From Streptosporangium carneum (GTDB taxonomy: Bacteria > Actinomycetota > Actinomycetes > Streptosporangiales > Streptosporangiaceae), in assembly GCF_027922005.1 (NCBI RefSeq), contig NZ_BSEV01000031.1:1-64000 (forward strand): 64,000 nucleotides of DNA, given 5' to 3'. Made by a program: the position numbers and the translations under genes. Of this stretch, positions 7,440 through 15,367 are shown piece by piece. The first letter of the stretch is position 1, and each line of letters starts with the position of its first letter. Below the pieces are notes generated by a model that did no database searches, was not told the origin of the DNA, and saw nothing but the letters and a program-made list of their open reading frames with translations.

Positions 7440-8674
7440 GGCGCGCGCTGCTCGACGTGACCCCGCTTCGGGCCTCGCCGCCCTTCCGGCGGCTGTGGAT
7501 CGGTCAGGCGATGTCCGGACTCGGCGGTCAGATGACGTTCGTCGCCGTGATGTTCCAGGTCTGGGAGATGACCGGCAGCACCGCGTGGACCGGCGCCGTC
7601 GGCCTGGCCTCGGCCGTTCCGCTCGTCGTGCTCGGGCTCCTTTTCGGCTCGGTCGTCGACCGCGTGGACCGGCGGAGGCTCTACCTGATCACGATCGGCG
7701 GCCAGGCCGCGTGTTCGCTGCTTCTCTCCGTCCAGGGTCTGGTCGGATACTTCCCGCCCGCCGGGGTGCTGCTGGTGGTCGCGCTGTCATCCTGCTTCGG
7801 CGCGGGCAGCGGCCCGGCGTCACGCACGTTCGTTCCCCGTCTGCTCCCCCCGCACCAGCTCGCCGCGGGGCTGGCGCTGAACCGGATCGCCTTCCAGGGT
7901 GCCATGCTGCTGGGCCCCGCGCTGGGCGGGCTGATCCTGGGCGGGCTGGGCGTCGCCGGCTGCTACCTGATCGACACCCTCACCTTCGCCGCGGCGATCT
8001 TCGGCGCCTGGGGCCTGCCGCGGATGAGCCCCGGCGACGAGCCCGCCCGCCCCGGTCTGCGCGGTGTGCTGGACGGCCTGGCCTTCCTGGCAGGCACTCC
8101 CGTCATCCGTGGAGCGCTTCTCACGGACCTGGCCACCACCGTGCTGTCGATGCCGATCAGCCTGTTCCCCCTGGTCAACGCGGAGCGGTTCGGCGGCGAC
8201 CCCCGCACCCTGGGGTTGTTCCTGACGGCCGTGGCGGTCGGCGGCGTCGCCGCGTCCCTCCTCTCCGGGACCTTCACCCGCTTTCCCCGCCCCGGCCTGG
8301 TCATGCTCGGCGGATCGGCCACATGGGGCGTGGCGCTCGTGCTCTTCGGCCTCTCGTCCAACCCCTGGGCGGGGCTGGCCGCTCTGGTCCTGGCTGGCGC
8401 CGCCGACACCGTCGCCGTGGTCTCCCGGAGCACCATCGTCCAGATGCACACCCCCGACGAGCTGCTCGGCAGGGTCGGCGCCGCCGAACAGATCGTCGGG
8501 CGAGCCGGACCGGACATCGGCAACGTTCGCGGCGGTCTCGTCGCGGACGCCACCTCAGGCGTGACGGCCCTGGCCGGCGGCGGCCTGCTCTGCGTCGGGG
8601 TGGTCGCGCTGATCGGGGCGACCACCCCGGGCCTGCGCAGGTTCGTGGCGACGCCCCCGGCCGCGCCGGTCTGA
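7430..8674 (+). CDS. MFS transporter (DHA3-like exporter)
   Basis: A 414-residue membrane protein with about 12 hydrophobic spans. The N-terminus FRRLWIGQAMSGLGGQMTFVAV and the loop FGSVVDRVDRRRL after the second span are typical of the MFS_3/DHA3 drug exporters; VGAAEQIVGRAGPDIGNVRGG in the C-terminal half also matches this group. It probably exports a hydrophobic compound by proton antiport. The ATG at 7430 overlaps the MarR gene's end, which argues for a single operon and MarR control. Confidence 0.85.
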   Translation: MGVRRALLDVTPLRASPPFRRLWIGQAMSGLGGQMTFVAVMFQVWEMTGSTAWTGAVGLASAVPLVVLGLLFGSVVDRVDRRRLYLITIGGQAACSLLLSVQGLVGYFPPAGVLLVVALSSCFGAGSGPASRTFVPRLLPPHQLAAGLALNRIAFQGAMLLGPALGGLILGGLGVAGCYLIDTLTFAAAIFGAWGLPRMSPGDEPARPGLRGVLDGLAFLAGTPVIRGALLTDLATTVLSMPISLFPLVNAERFGGDPRTLGLFLTAVAVGGVAASLLSGTFTRFPRPGLVMLGGSATWGVALVLFGLSSNPWAGLAALVLAGAADTVAVVSRSTIVQMHTPDELLGRVGAAEQIVGRAGPDIGNVRGGLVADATSGVTALAGGGLLCVGVVALIGATTPGLRRFVATPPAAPV

Positions 8675-8754
8675 AACCCCGTGCGTCCGGCCCCGCCGGG
8701 ACTCACCGGAGCCGTCGGCGCTCAGCCGGGGACGCGACGGCCGCGGCGGGTCCG

Positions 8755-9318
8755 TCAACGGGCTTCCTTCGCGGCCGCCTCGCGCCAGGAGTCCGCGAGC
8801 CGCTTGCACCGCCTCGACTGCAAGAGGAAGGCGGGGCCGGCGCACAGGGCCACGAAGCCCGCGAAGAAGCTGACGGCGAACCACGGGTCGGTCGGGGCGT
8901 CCTCCTCCACCGTCTGACCGGCGTGGCCGAAGAAGTAGAAGGCGGCAACGGAGAGGATCACCACGAGGACCAGGCCCACGACCAGGAAGACGCCCGCCCG
9001 TCGTGCCTCACGTCTGGCCCGCGCCTCCGGCGGGAGGTCGGCGAGGCCGCCGCGCTTTTCCCGCTCGGCCTCTATGATCGCCCTGGCCTCCACGTTGGTG
9101 AGTCCCAGTTCGTTCAGCAGACGCCGCTGCGGAATGAGCAGGAGCGATCCGATGCCCATCCCGAGGGCCGCGCCAATCCCGACGGGGAATGGCATGTCGG
9201 TCGGCATCATGAGGACGACCGCCGCGATGATCACAGCTATTGTGACCATTAGGGACAGTTTAAGGCGATGATTTGCACGAATCAGGCGTTCGAGCTCGTC
9301 GGGGCTGAGATTGCGCAT
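8755..9318 (-). CDS. four-span membrane protein, unknown function
   Basis: A 187-residue protein with two pairs of membrane spans (about residues 21-38, 44-62, 110-130 and 146-165). Between the pairs lies a charged linker, LGLTNVEARAIIEAEREKRGG. The N-terminus NLSPDELERLIRANHRLKLSL is an amphipathic charged helix. I do not recognise the family. It converges with the MFS gene and has an AT-rich upstream region, suggesting its own promoter. Confidence 0.65.
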   Translation of the reverse strand: MRNLSPDELERLIRANHRLKLSLMVTIAVIIAAVVLMMPTDMPFPVGIGAALGMGIGSLLLIPQRRLLNELGLTNVEARAIIEAEREKRGGLADLPPEARARREARRAGVFLVVGLVLVVILSVAAFYFFGHAGQTVEEDAPTDPWFAVSFFAGFVALCAGPAFLLQSRRCKRLADSWREAAAKEAR

Positions 9319-9395
9319 ATCGGGGGACGCCTCTCGCTCGTACGGTTCCTTTCATCATTGAAACATGGCGATATCGAAAAACAGTGACATTGCTT

Positions 9396-10544
9396 TCACG
9401 CCGGATGGTGCTTCTGCGGGCTGACCCTCCCGTCCCGGCCTTTCGTCGATGGTTGTCCCGTTCCACGGATTACGGGGCTGGGTTTCGGGGGGGCCGTCGG
9501 ACAGAAACGTGTTTCGTAGAGGTCGGTGAAGATCTTCAGGAAGTCGTTCCAGTCGCCGTTGATGTTGCTCACCAGCGTGTGGACGCCCTGGCGGTCGCCC
9601 ATCGCGTACGTCGCCGAGCCCTGGATGTAGCCGCCGCCGCCCCAGAGCGTGACCCCGCAGGAAAGCCTCTGGGAGTAGACGCCGAGGCCGTATCCGGTGT
9701 TCGGGACCCAGTCCGAGCCCTCCGTCGAGACGGTGGTGAACATCTCCCGCTGCTGGGCGGGCGGCAGGAGGCGGCCGCCCAGCAGGGCCCTCAGAAACCG
9801 GTGCAGGTCCGAGGTCGTCGAGATCATGCCGCCGGCGGCCCAGGCCCAGCTCGCGTCCATCTCGGTCACGTCGTGGATCTCCGTGTCGTGGCCGGTCTGG
9901 TCGAATCTGGAGTAGTGGCGGGCGTGCGGGGCGCGGATCGTCCTCTCGGTGCCCGGCAGGTATGTCCCCGTCAGGCGGAGCGGGCGGGCGATGCGGCTGT
10001 CGACCTCGTTCGCGAGCGTTGATCCTGTCACACGCTCGACGATCATTCCCGCGAGGCTGTAGTTGACCTTGGAGTAGACGAACCGCCTTCCGGGCTCCTC
10101 GGGGCGTGGGGTCTCCTGGCCGAGAACGGCGTCGGGAAGCCCGCTGGTGTGATTGAGCAGCTGCCTGACGGTGATCTCGGCGCCGTCCGCGTCGAGGTGC
10201 TCCTCCACCACGCCGGGCAGCCACCTGGCCACCGTGTCGTCCAGGCCCAGCTTGCTTTCGGCCGCCAGCCGCAGGACCAGCGTGGCGGTGAACGCCTTGG
10301 TGAAGCTGCCTATGCGGAAGTGCTCGCCCGGTCGGCGCTCGCGACCGGTCGTCGTGTCGGCTGTCCCCGCCGTGCCGAACCACGGCCGTGCGTCGCCCTC
10401 CCTGAGCTCGGCGACGATGCCGGGACCGCCGCCGTCGGCGACGGCCTGTTCGAGCACGCGCTGGATCTCGGGGTGGCCTCGGCCGAGGTCGCCCGCCGAC
10501 GTGTCGGCGGGCTCCGGGGAGGCGGGGATGTCGTTTGCGGGCAT
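9396..10544 (-). CDS. serine hydrolase, beta-lactamase class C / DD-peptidase fold, with altered motifs
   Basis: A 382-residue protein of the R61 DD-carboxypeptidase/class C family. The first motif SxxK is present as SFTK in FRIGSFTKAFTATLVLR. The second motif, normally YxN, reads YSK in VYSKVNYSLAGMI, and the third, normally HxG or KTG in this family, reads GGG in LWGGGGYIQGSATYA. No signal peptide is obvious, so it may be cytosolic. The nucleophile pair is intact, but two supporting residues are changed, so substrate range or activity may differ from relatives. The start ATG lies at the edge of a long inverted repeat with no clear ribosome site, so it may be leaderless. Confidence 0.8.
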   Translation of the reverse strand: MPANDIPASPEPADTSAGDLGRGHPEIQRVLEQAVADGGGPGIVAELREGDARPWFGTAGTADTTTGRERRPGEHFRIGSFTKAFTATLVLRLAAESKLGLDDTVARWLPGVVEEHLDADGAEITVRQLLNHTSGLPDAVLGQETPRPEEPGRRFVYSKVNYSLAGMIVERVTGSTLANEVDSRIARPLRLTGTYLPGTERTIRAPHARHYSRFDQTGHDTEIHDVTEMDASWAWAAGGMISTTSDLHRFLRALLGGRLLPPAQQREMFTTVSTEGSDWVPNTGYGLGVYSQRLSCGVTLWGGGGYIQGSATYAMGDRQGVHTLVSNINGDWNDFLKIFTDLYETRFCPTAPPKPSPVIRGTGQPSTKGRDGRVSPQKHHPA

Positions 10545-10546
10545 GT

Positions 10547-10593
10547 AAGCAACGTTAGTTGACTAATCTGGATTTAGTCAACGCGAGTTGCTT
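10547..10593. promoter_or_regulatory. long imperfect inverted repeat upstream of serine hydrolase
   Basis: Two nested arms are symmetric about a 7-base centre. The inner arms are GTTGACTAA (10558-10566) and TTAGTCAAC (10574-10582); the outer arms are AAGCAAC (10547-10553) and GTTGCTT (10587-10593). It lies directly against the start codon, so a bound repressor would cover the promoter. No TetR/MarR-type gene adjoins it, so the regulator would be encoded elsewhere. Confidence 0.65.
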
Positions 10594-10629
10594 ATCTGAA
10601 GGTCGGCCGGAGTGGGGGTGGCGGGCGGA

Positions 10630-11385
10630 TCAGGCGCGGACGGCGCAGAGGAGCCGGTTGTTGCCGCGCTGCCACAGTGAGCCGATCTCGGTGAAGCCGG
10701 CGTCACGCAGGGCGTTGACGTGCGCGGAGAGCAGGGGGGACTCCGAGCCGTGGTGGTCCGCTCCCGCGGTGGTGCGTGCGGAGTGGAGTTCGGCGAAGGC
10801 GGGATCGGCGGCGACCGCCTCCCACCACTGACTCCAGTCTTCGGGGCGTCGGCCGGCGAACCTGCGCTCGCTCTCCCGGTCGTGCACGGCGCGCTCGAGG
10901 CGGGCGATGGCCGGAGTGGCGTCGTCGGCGTCCAGGTGATCCCCGTTGAGCAGGAGCCCTCCGGGGCGCAGCACGGTCGCCAGTTCCGCGTACAGCTTCG
11001 GAAGGTCTGTTTCGGAGATCCAGTGCAGCGCGGTGGTGCTCACCGCCGCGTCGACCGGCCTGTCCAGGCCCAGGGAGCCGGTCCATCCGGGAGTGCGCAG
11101 GTCAAGGGAGACGAACCTGAGGTGGGGGTAGGCGGCCCGGCCGAGACCGAGCAGCAGCGGGTCCGCGTCGACCGAGACCACTGTCGCCCCGGGAAGCCGC
11201 CGCAGAAGACGGGCGGACAGCGAGCCCGGTCCGCAGCCGAGGTCGACGACCAGCGGGTCGGGGCGGCCCATCGCCTCGACGGCGTCTATCAGCGCGGTGA
11301 AGCGCTCCTCGCGGTCGGGCAGATAGCCCTCCTGCTGCCGGTCCCAGCGTGAGATCCATTCGCGTGCGGCATCGTGGGTAAGCAC
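10630..11385 (-). CDS. class I SAM-dependent methyltransferase
   Basis: A 251-residue methyltransferase: motif I VVDLGCGPGSLSARLLRRL, acidic residue in VVSVDADPLLLGLGR, LRFVSLDLRTPGW, then AAVSTTALHWI and VLRPGGLLLNGDHL. The family includes trans-aconitate- and small-molecule methyltransferases; the substrate is unknown. I chose the GTG at 11383-11385 because AAGGAGG sits six bases before it, an excellent ribosome site; an upstream ATG at 11427 has none and falls in the inverted repeat. It is divergent from a CGNR regulator. Confidence 0.82.
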   Translation of the reverse strand: MLTHDAAREWISRWDRQQEGYLPDREERFTALIDAVEAMGRPDPLVVDLGCGPGSLSARLLRRLPGATVVSVDADPLLLGLGRAAYPHLRFVSLDLRTPGWTGSLGLDRPVDAAVSTTALHWISETDLPKLYAELATVLRPGGLLLNGDHLDADDATPAIARLERAVHDRESERRFAGRRPEDWSQWWEAVAADPAFAELHSARTTAGADHHGSESPLLSAHVNALRDAGFTEIGSLWQRGNNRLLCAVRA

Positions 11386-11394
11386 AACGACCTC

Positions 11395-11430
11395 CTTGTG
11401 ACTGTCGTCTAAGCTTTTGATAGTCACAAG
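11395..11430. promoter_or_regulatory. inverted repeat between methyltransferase and CGNR regulator
   Basis: CTTGTGACT (11395-11403) and AGTCACAAG (11422-11430) form a perfect 9-base inverted repeat with an 18-base spacer in the divergent promoter region. It is probably the site through which the neighbouring CGNR protein controls both genes; this is inference from position. Confidence 0.6.
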
Positions 11431-11457
11431 CTAGAGCGCAAGGATGTAACTGGTCAA

Positions 11458-12027
11458 GTGGATTTCAACAGTCACGCCGATGCGATCGTCCGGGTGGCGG
11501 TGGGCCTGGTCAACGAGCTGACCGCCGGAGAGAGGCGAGGGCGCCCCTTCGCGCCGTCGCGCGATCTCGCCGCCGCCGCCACCGAGGGCCTGCGGACCGG
11601 CTATCCGGACCACCGAGAGGTCACCGAGGAGGAGGCCGACGAGTTGGCCGAGATCGCGGCCCGGTTGCGCGTGGTCTTCGACGCCGTCACGGCAGGAGAC
11701 GTCGACACGGCGGCCGTGCGGGTCAACGGCCTTCTCGAGGAGACCCGCGCGCGGCCGCTGCTCCAACGGCACGACGGAGAGCCGTGGCACCTGCACTTCC
11801 ACGGCTCCGGCGGCACCGTGGCCGGCGACTGGGCGGCGAGCTGCGCCACCGGGCTGGCGATCGTGCTGGGAAGCGAGTTCCACGACCGCCTCGGCGTGTG
11901 CACGGCGCCGCACTGCGACCGTGTCTACGTGGACGTCTCCCGCAACGGCACCCGTCGTTTCTGCGGCACCGCGTGCCAGAACCGCGTCAAGACCGCGGCC
12001 TTCCGGGCCAGGGGCAAAGGGCCGTGA
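11458..12027 (+). CDS. CGNR zinc-finger (ABATE-domain) regulator
   Basis: A 189-residue protein. The N-terminal ~130 residues form the ABATE domain (VGLVNELTAGERRGRPF, then helices around DELAEIAARLRVVFDAVTAGD, and LHFHGSGGTVAGDWAASCATGLAIVLG). The C-terminal zinc finger has CTAPHCDRVYVDVSRNG followed by RRFCGTACQNRVKTAAFR, i.e. four Cys and the near-diagnostic C-x3-C-x-N-R. These are putative stress- or ligand-responsive DNA-binding proteins. The start is a GTG with only a weak AAGGA upstream. It is divergent from the methyltransferase. Confidence 0.88.
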   Translation: MDFNSHADAIVRVAVGLVNELTAGERRGRPFAPSRDLAAAATEGLRTGYPDHREVTEEEADELAEIAARLRVVFDAVTAGDVDTAAVRVNGLLEETRARPLLQRHDGEPWHLHFHGSGGTVAGDWAASCATGLAIVLGSEFHDRLGVCTAPHCDRVYVDVSRNGTRRFCGTACQNRVKTAAFRARGKGP

Positions 12028-12184
12028 CGACGAGGGGATGACCGCTCAGGCCTGACCCGCGGGTGAGAGACCCGGCTCTGTTCGTGAGACGCGAACTGTT
12101 GACAGTGCTCGGCCGTTGGATTCAGGTGAAGGCGAGATGCGAAGGCCGCATCGCTCGGGGGCGCATGTCACGAAAGGCATGTGA

Positions 12185-12619
12185 ATGAGCGTGGATCTGG
12201 CGACGCTGGTGGGTGAGGTGTCGCCGTACGTGACAGCGGCGATCGGCACGTACGGCGCGGCGGTGCTGGCACAGGCGCAGGAGGACGCGGCCGATGCCAC
12301 CGTGGGGTGGGGCCGGAAAATCCTTCAGCGGGTCTTCGGGATCACCTCCGCCGATGAGGAGGCTCCTGAAACCGTCGCGGAGCTGGCCGGAGATCCCGAG
12401 AACGCCGATCTGCAGGCGGCGCTGCGGGTGCGGATCCGCAGGATCCTGGCCGGTGATCCCGAGTTGGCCGCCGAGGTGGCCCAGATGGTCGAGCGAGCCC
12501 GAGGGCAGGCTGCGGTCGGTCAGGGGCAGGTGATCGCGTACGCGACCGGCAACGCCCAGCAGGCCAACCTCGCTCAGGGCAGCATGAACGTCTCGTTCGG
12601 CGCCCGGCATGACAGGTGA
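12185..12619 (+). CDS. Bell-like helical effector with C-terminal amyloid-type motif
   Basis: A 144-residue protein. Residues ~1-108 are predicted all-helical (EVSPYVTAAIGTYGAAVLAQ, ATVGWGRKILQRVFG, LQAALRVRIRRILAG, LAAEVAQMVERA), including one hydrophobic helix. Residues ~117-139 are a polar, Gly/Gln/Asn-rich tail containing GNAQQANLAQGSMNV. The next gene overlaps its end by 11 bases and begins with nearly the same tail motif. In known bacterial NLR pairs, a Bell-domain protein (a pore-forming cell-death executioner related to fungal HeLo and MLKL-type domains) ends in such a motif and is templated by the NLR's N-terminal copy. That role is inferred here from layout. A close paralogue lies at 22331. 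Confidence 0.7.
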   Translation: MSVDLATLVGEVSPYVTAAIGTYGAAVLAQAQEDAADATVGWGRKILQRVFGITSADEEAPETVAELAGDPENADLQAALRVRIRRILAGDPELAAEVAQMVERARGQAAVGQGQVIAYATGNAQQANLAQGSMNVSFGARHDR

Positions 12620-15074
12620 ACCGACCGGCAGGGTCGAGGCGCACGCCGGCGGGAGCGCGCAACAGGCCAACCTGGGCCAGGGCGACATGCGGGTCTACCA
12701 GGGCACGCACATGCACCTGCCCGCCGAACGCCCGCGGACCGCGCTGTTCACCGTGCCTCCGCCCCCGGTCCTGGTGGGCCGTGTCGAGGAAATGACGGCC
12801 CTGCTGTCGAAGGTGCGGACCGCGCGGGCCGCGGGCCGTCCGGTGCTGGTGTCGGCGGTGCACGGGATGGCGGGAGTGGGCAAGACCGCCCTGGCGCGGA
12901 CGGTGGCCGACCGGCTCGCCGAGGAGTTTCCCGACGCTCGCCTGGAGGTGGAGCTTTTCGGGTTCACCCCGGGCGAAGAACCGCGGGAGGCCGCCGACGT
13001 GCTGGCCGAGTTGCTGAGCCTGGCCGGGTTCGACGCCGCTCAACTGCCGGCGAGCCTGCCGGGCAAGTCGCAGCTGTGGCGCTCGTGGCTGGCCGGGCGC
13101 AGGGTTCTGCTGCTGTTGGACAACGTCCGCGACGCCGACCAGGTGCGCCCGCTGCTGCCCGGAGCCGCCTCCGGCTGTCTCACCCTGATCACCAGCCGCC
13201 ATGAGCTCGACGCACTGGAGGACGTCGCCAGGTTCAGCCTGGACACGCTCCCGGTCGAGGACGCGATCGCCCTGCTCGATCACCTCTCCGGGCGGATGCC
13301 GAACCCCGGAGAGGGGCACAGGGCCGAGCTGGCCCGTCTGTGCGGGAGGCTCCCCATCGCGTTGCGCGCGGTCGGGGCTCTGCTGGCCGAGATGGCCGAC
13401 GCGGACCTGGTCGAGGCGATGCGTTCCGCGACCCGGCCCCTGCTCAACGTTCCCGAGGGTGAGCGCGCGGTCGCCGCGGCGTTCGCCGTCTCCTACCACG
13501 CGCTGGACGCGGACGCTCAGAGAACGCTGCGGGCCTGCGCGTGGCATCCCGGGCCTGATTTCAACGCCTGTTCACTGGCCGCGTTGACGGAGGTCGCTCA
13601 GCCGATCGCCGCTGTGGCACTGGCGGGTCTGGCCAAACGCAGCATGCTGCTCCGCCTGCGGAAAGGCCGTTACGGTTTCCATGACCTGTTTCTTGGATAC
13701 GCCCTGGAGTATTCCCGGAGACATGACGCGCGAGCGGCGGTCGCCGAAGGACGAGAGCGCCTGTACGCGCGCCTGGGCGCGATGGTGGAAACGGCCGTCG
13801 CGAAGGTTCTCGGGAACGCGAGTTCTCCTACCCCGCGGTACACGGGGCCGATGTTCGACACCCCGGCGTCGGCCCGGGACTGGCTCGCGTCCACCGCGGG
13901 GGAGCTGCGCAGGGTCGCGCTCGCCGCACTGGAGGCGGCGGCGCCCGTGGCCTTCGGCCTCGCGGAGGACGTCGCGGCGTGGCTTCTGATGGACGATCGA
14001 GCCGATCAGGCCGAAGAACTTCGGGAAAAGGTCGCTCTGGACGCGGGCCGGAGCGGGGACCGGCGCCATGAGGCACGAGCGCTGACGGGTCTGGGAAAGA
14101 TCGCGCGGATGCGCGATGAGCGCGACCGGGCGGAGGAGTTCTTCAGGAAGGCGTTCGAGCTGTATCTGGAGATCGGGGATCAGGTCGGCAGGATGGACGC
14201 GTTGTGGGGGCTCGGGGACGTCGCTCTGCGGCGCGACGAGTTCGACCAGGCGGAACAGGCCTTTCAGCAGGCTTATGAGCTGGGGTTGTCGACCGGGAGC
14301 CGGAAGGCGCAGGGCCGTGCGGTGACCTGCCTCGCGGATGTCGCCGCCATGCGTGGCGAGTCCGATCGGGCGGCGGAGCGTTATGGGCAGGCCCTGACGT
14401 TGTATCAGGAAGCCGGCGCCCTGGGCGGTCAGGCCGACGCGCTGCAGGGTTTGGCGGATGTCGCAGTCGAACGCGGCGAGCTTGACGAGGCTGTAGAGCG
14501 TTATGGGCGGGCGCTGGCGCTGTATGAGGAGATCGGAGATCGGAACGGTCAGGCCAACTCCTTGTGGGGGCTCGGAGACGTCGCTCTGCGGCGCGACGAG
14601 TTCGACCAGGCGGAACAGGCCTTTCAGCGGATATACAAATTGTGGTCGGTGACTGGAAATCGGCGAAATCAAGCCGGCGCGCTACAGGATTTGGCGGATG
14701 TCGCCGTCAGACGTGGTGAGCTTGATCAGGCGGTGGAACGTTACGAGCGGGCGAGTCGGCTTTATGCGGAGCTCGGCGACCGGCTCGGCCAGGCCGACGC
14801 GATCTGCGGCCTGGGGGACGTCGCCGTGACGCGGGATGAGTACGACCGGGCCGCCGAGGCCTACCGGCAGGCCCGCCGGCTTTATGAGGAGCTTGGAGAT
14901 CGGAACGGCCAAGCCGATGTCTCACTCGGCGAAGCTCGTATGGCGGATCGCCGGGGGGACCGCGACCTGGCGTGTGCCGCTTACGCCCGGGCAGGCGACA
15001 TTTACCGCGTGATCGGGCTTACGGACTGGGTGGACCACTGCGCTCAGGAGCGCAGTCGACTCGGCTGTGCGTGA
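12609..15074 (+). CDS. NB-ARC/TPR STAND (NLR-like) protein with N-terminal amyloid-type motif
   Basis: An 821-residue protein. Residues ~9-32 carry GGSAQQANLGQGDMRV, matching the tail of the preceding protein. Residues ~52-330 are NB-ARC: VGR at the domain start, P-loop HGMAGVGKTALA (86-97), Walker B VLLLLDNV (166-173), sensor LITSR (193-197) and CGRLPIAL (245-252). A winged-helix-like region follows with ACAWHPG and the YGFHDLFLGYALEY His-Asp signature. From ~480 to the end are eight 40-residue tetratricopeptide repeats (GDVALRRDEFDQAEQAF type). Expected role: the repeats sense a signal, NB-ARC oligomerises, and the exposed N-terminal motifs nucleate the partner effector. This makes it a candidate immune or allorecognition cell-death switch. 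Confidence 0.85.
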   Translation: MTGEPTGRVEAHAGGSAQQANLGQGDMRVYQGTHMHLPAERPRTALFTVPPPPVLVGRVEEMTALLSKVRTARAAGRPVLVSAVHGMAGVGKTALARTVADRLAEEFPDARLEVELFGFTPGEEPREAADVLAELLSLAGFDAAQLPASLPGKSQLWRSWLAGRRVLLLLDNVRDADQVRPLLPGAASGCLTLITSRHELDALEDVARFSLDTLPVEDAIALLDHLSGRMPNPGEGHRAELARLCGRLPIALRAVGALLAEMADADLVEAMRSATRPLLNVPEGERAVAAAFAVSYHALDADAQRTLRACAWHPGPDFNACSLAALTEVAQPIAAVALAGLAKRSMLLRLRKGRYGFHDLFLGYALEYSRRHDARAAVAEGRERLYARLGAMVETAVAKVLGNASSPTPRYTGPMFDTPASARDWLASTAGELRRVALAALEAAAPVAFGLAEDVAAWLLMDDRADQAEELREKVALDAGRSGDRRHEARALTGLGKIARMRDERDRAEEFFRKAFELYLEIGDQVGRMDALWGLGDVALRRDEFDQAEQAFQQAYELGLSTGSRKAQGRAVTCLADVAAMRGESDRAAERYGQALTLYQEAGALGGQADALQGLADVAVERGELDEAVERYGRALALYEEIGDRNGQANSLWGLGDVALRRDEFDQAEQAFQRIYKLWSVTGNRRNQAGALQDLADVAVRRGELDQAVERYERASRLYAELGDRLGQADAICGLGDVAVTRDEYDRAAEAYRQARRLYEELGDRNGQADVSLGEARMADRRGDRDLACAAYARAGDIYRVIGLTDWVDHCAQERSRLGCA
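14202..14628 (+). repeat. near-identical TPR-coding DNA repeats
   Basis: Within the STAND gene, bases 14202-14268 and 14562-14628 are the same length and differ at only about two positions; 14217-14268 and 14577-14628 (52 bases) are identical. The spacing is 360 bases, i.e. three 120-base repeat units. It is an internal coding duplication, not a mobile element. Confidence 0.85.
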
Positions 15075-15367
15075 CGCGCCTCCCGACTTTGTGGTGTTGT
15101 GTGAAAGATCTGGTACGGCGACGCCGCATTGTACCGACGAACCTGAGTTTGCCTCACGAAATGGAAAATCGGCGGGCGGGGTTCGCTCATTCGAATGGAG
15201 CGATTGAACTTCGCGATCACTGCCAAAGCACGTTTTTTGGTGTGTTGTCACTGGCGGCGCGGTCGCGGATTCCCCATGTGGATATAAATGACAATTCGGG
15301 TGCGGAGTCATGCGGTTCCCCTGTAGGTTCTCACCCCGAAATATCATCTCTAAGTAGGAAATGAGAC
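15075..15367. other. AT-richer intergenic region
   Basis: About 290 bases of noticeably lower GC after the STAND gene, likely holding the promoter of the next gene. No clear terminator hairpin or short gene was seen; the ribosome site AGGAAATGAGAC for the next gene is at its end. Confidence 0.35.

Noticed and set aside
14076-15035. Regular ~120-base repeats considered as a CRISPR array
   Set aside because: Repeats are coding, translate to 40-residue TPR units and are imperfect; there are no unique spacers between short identical repeats.
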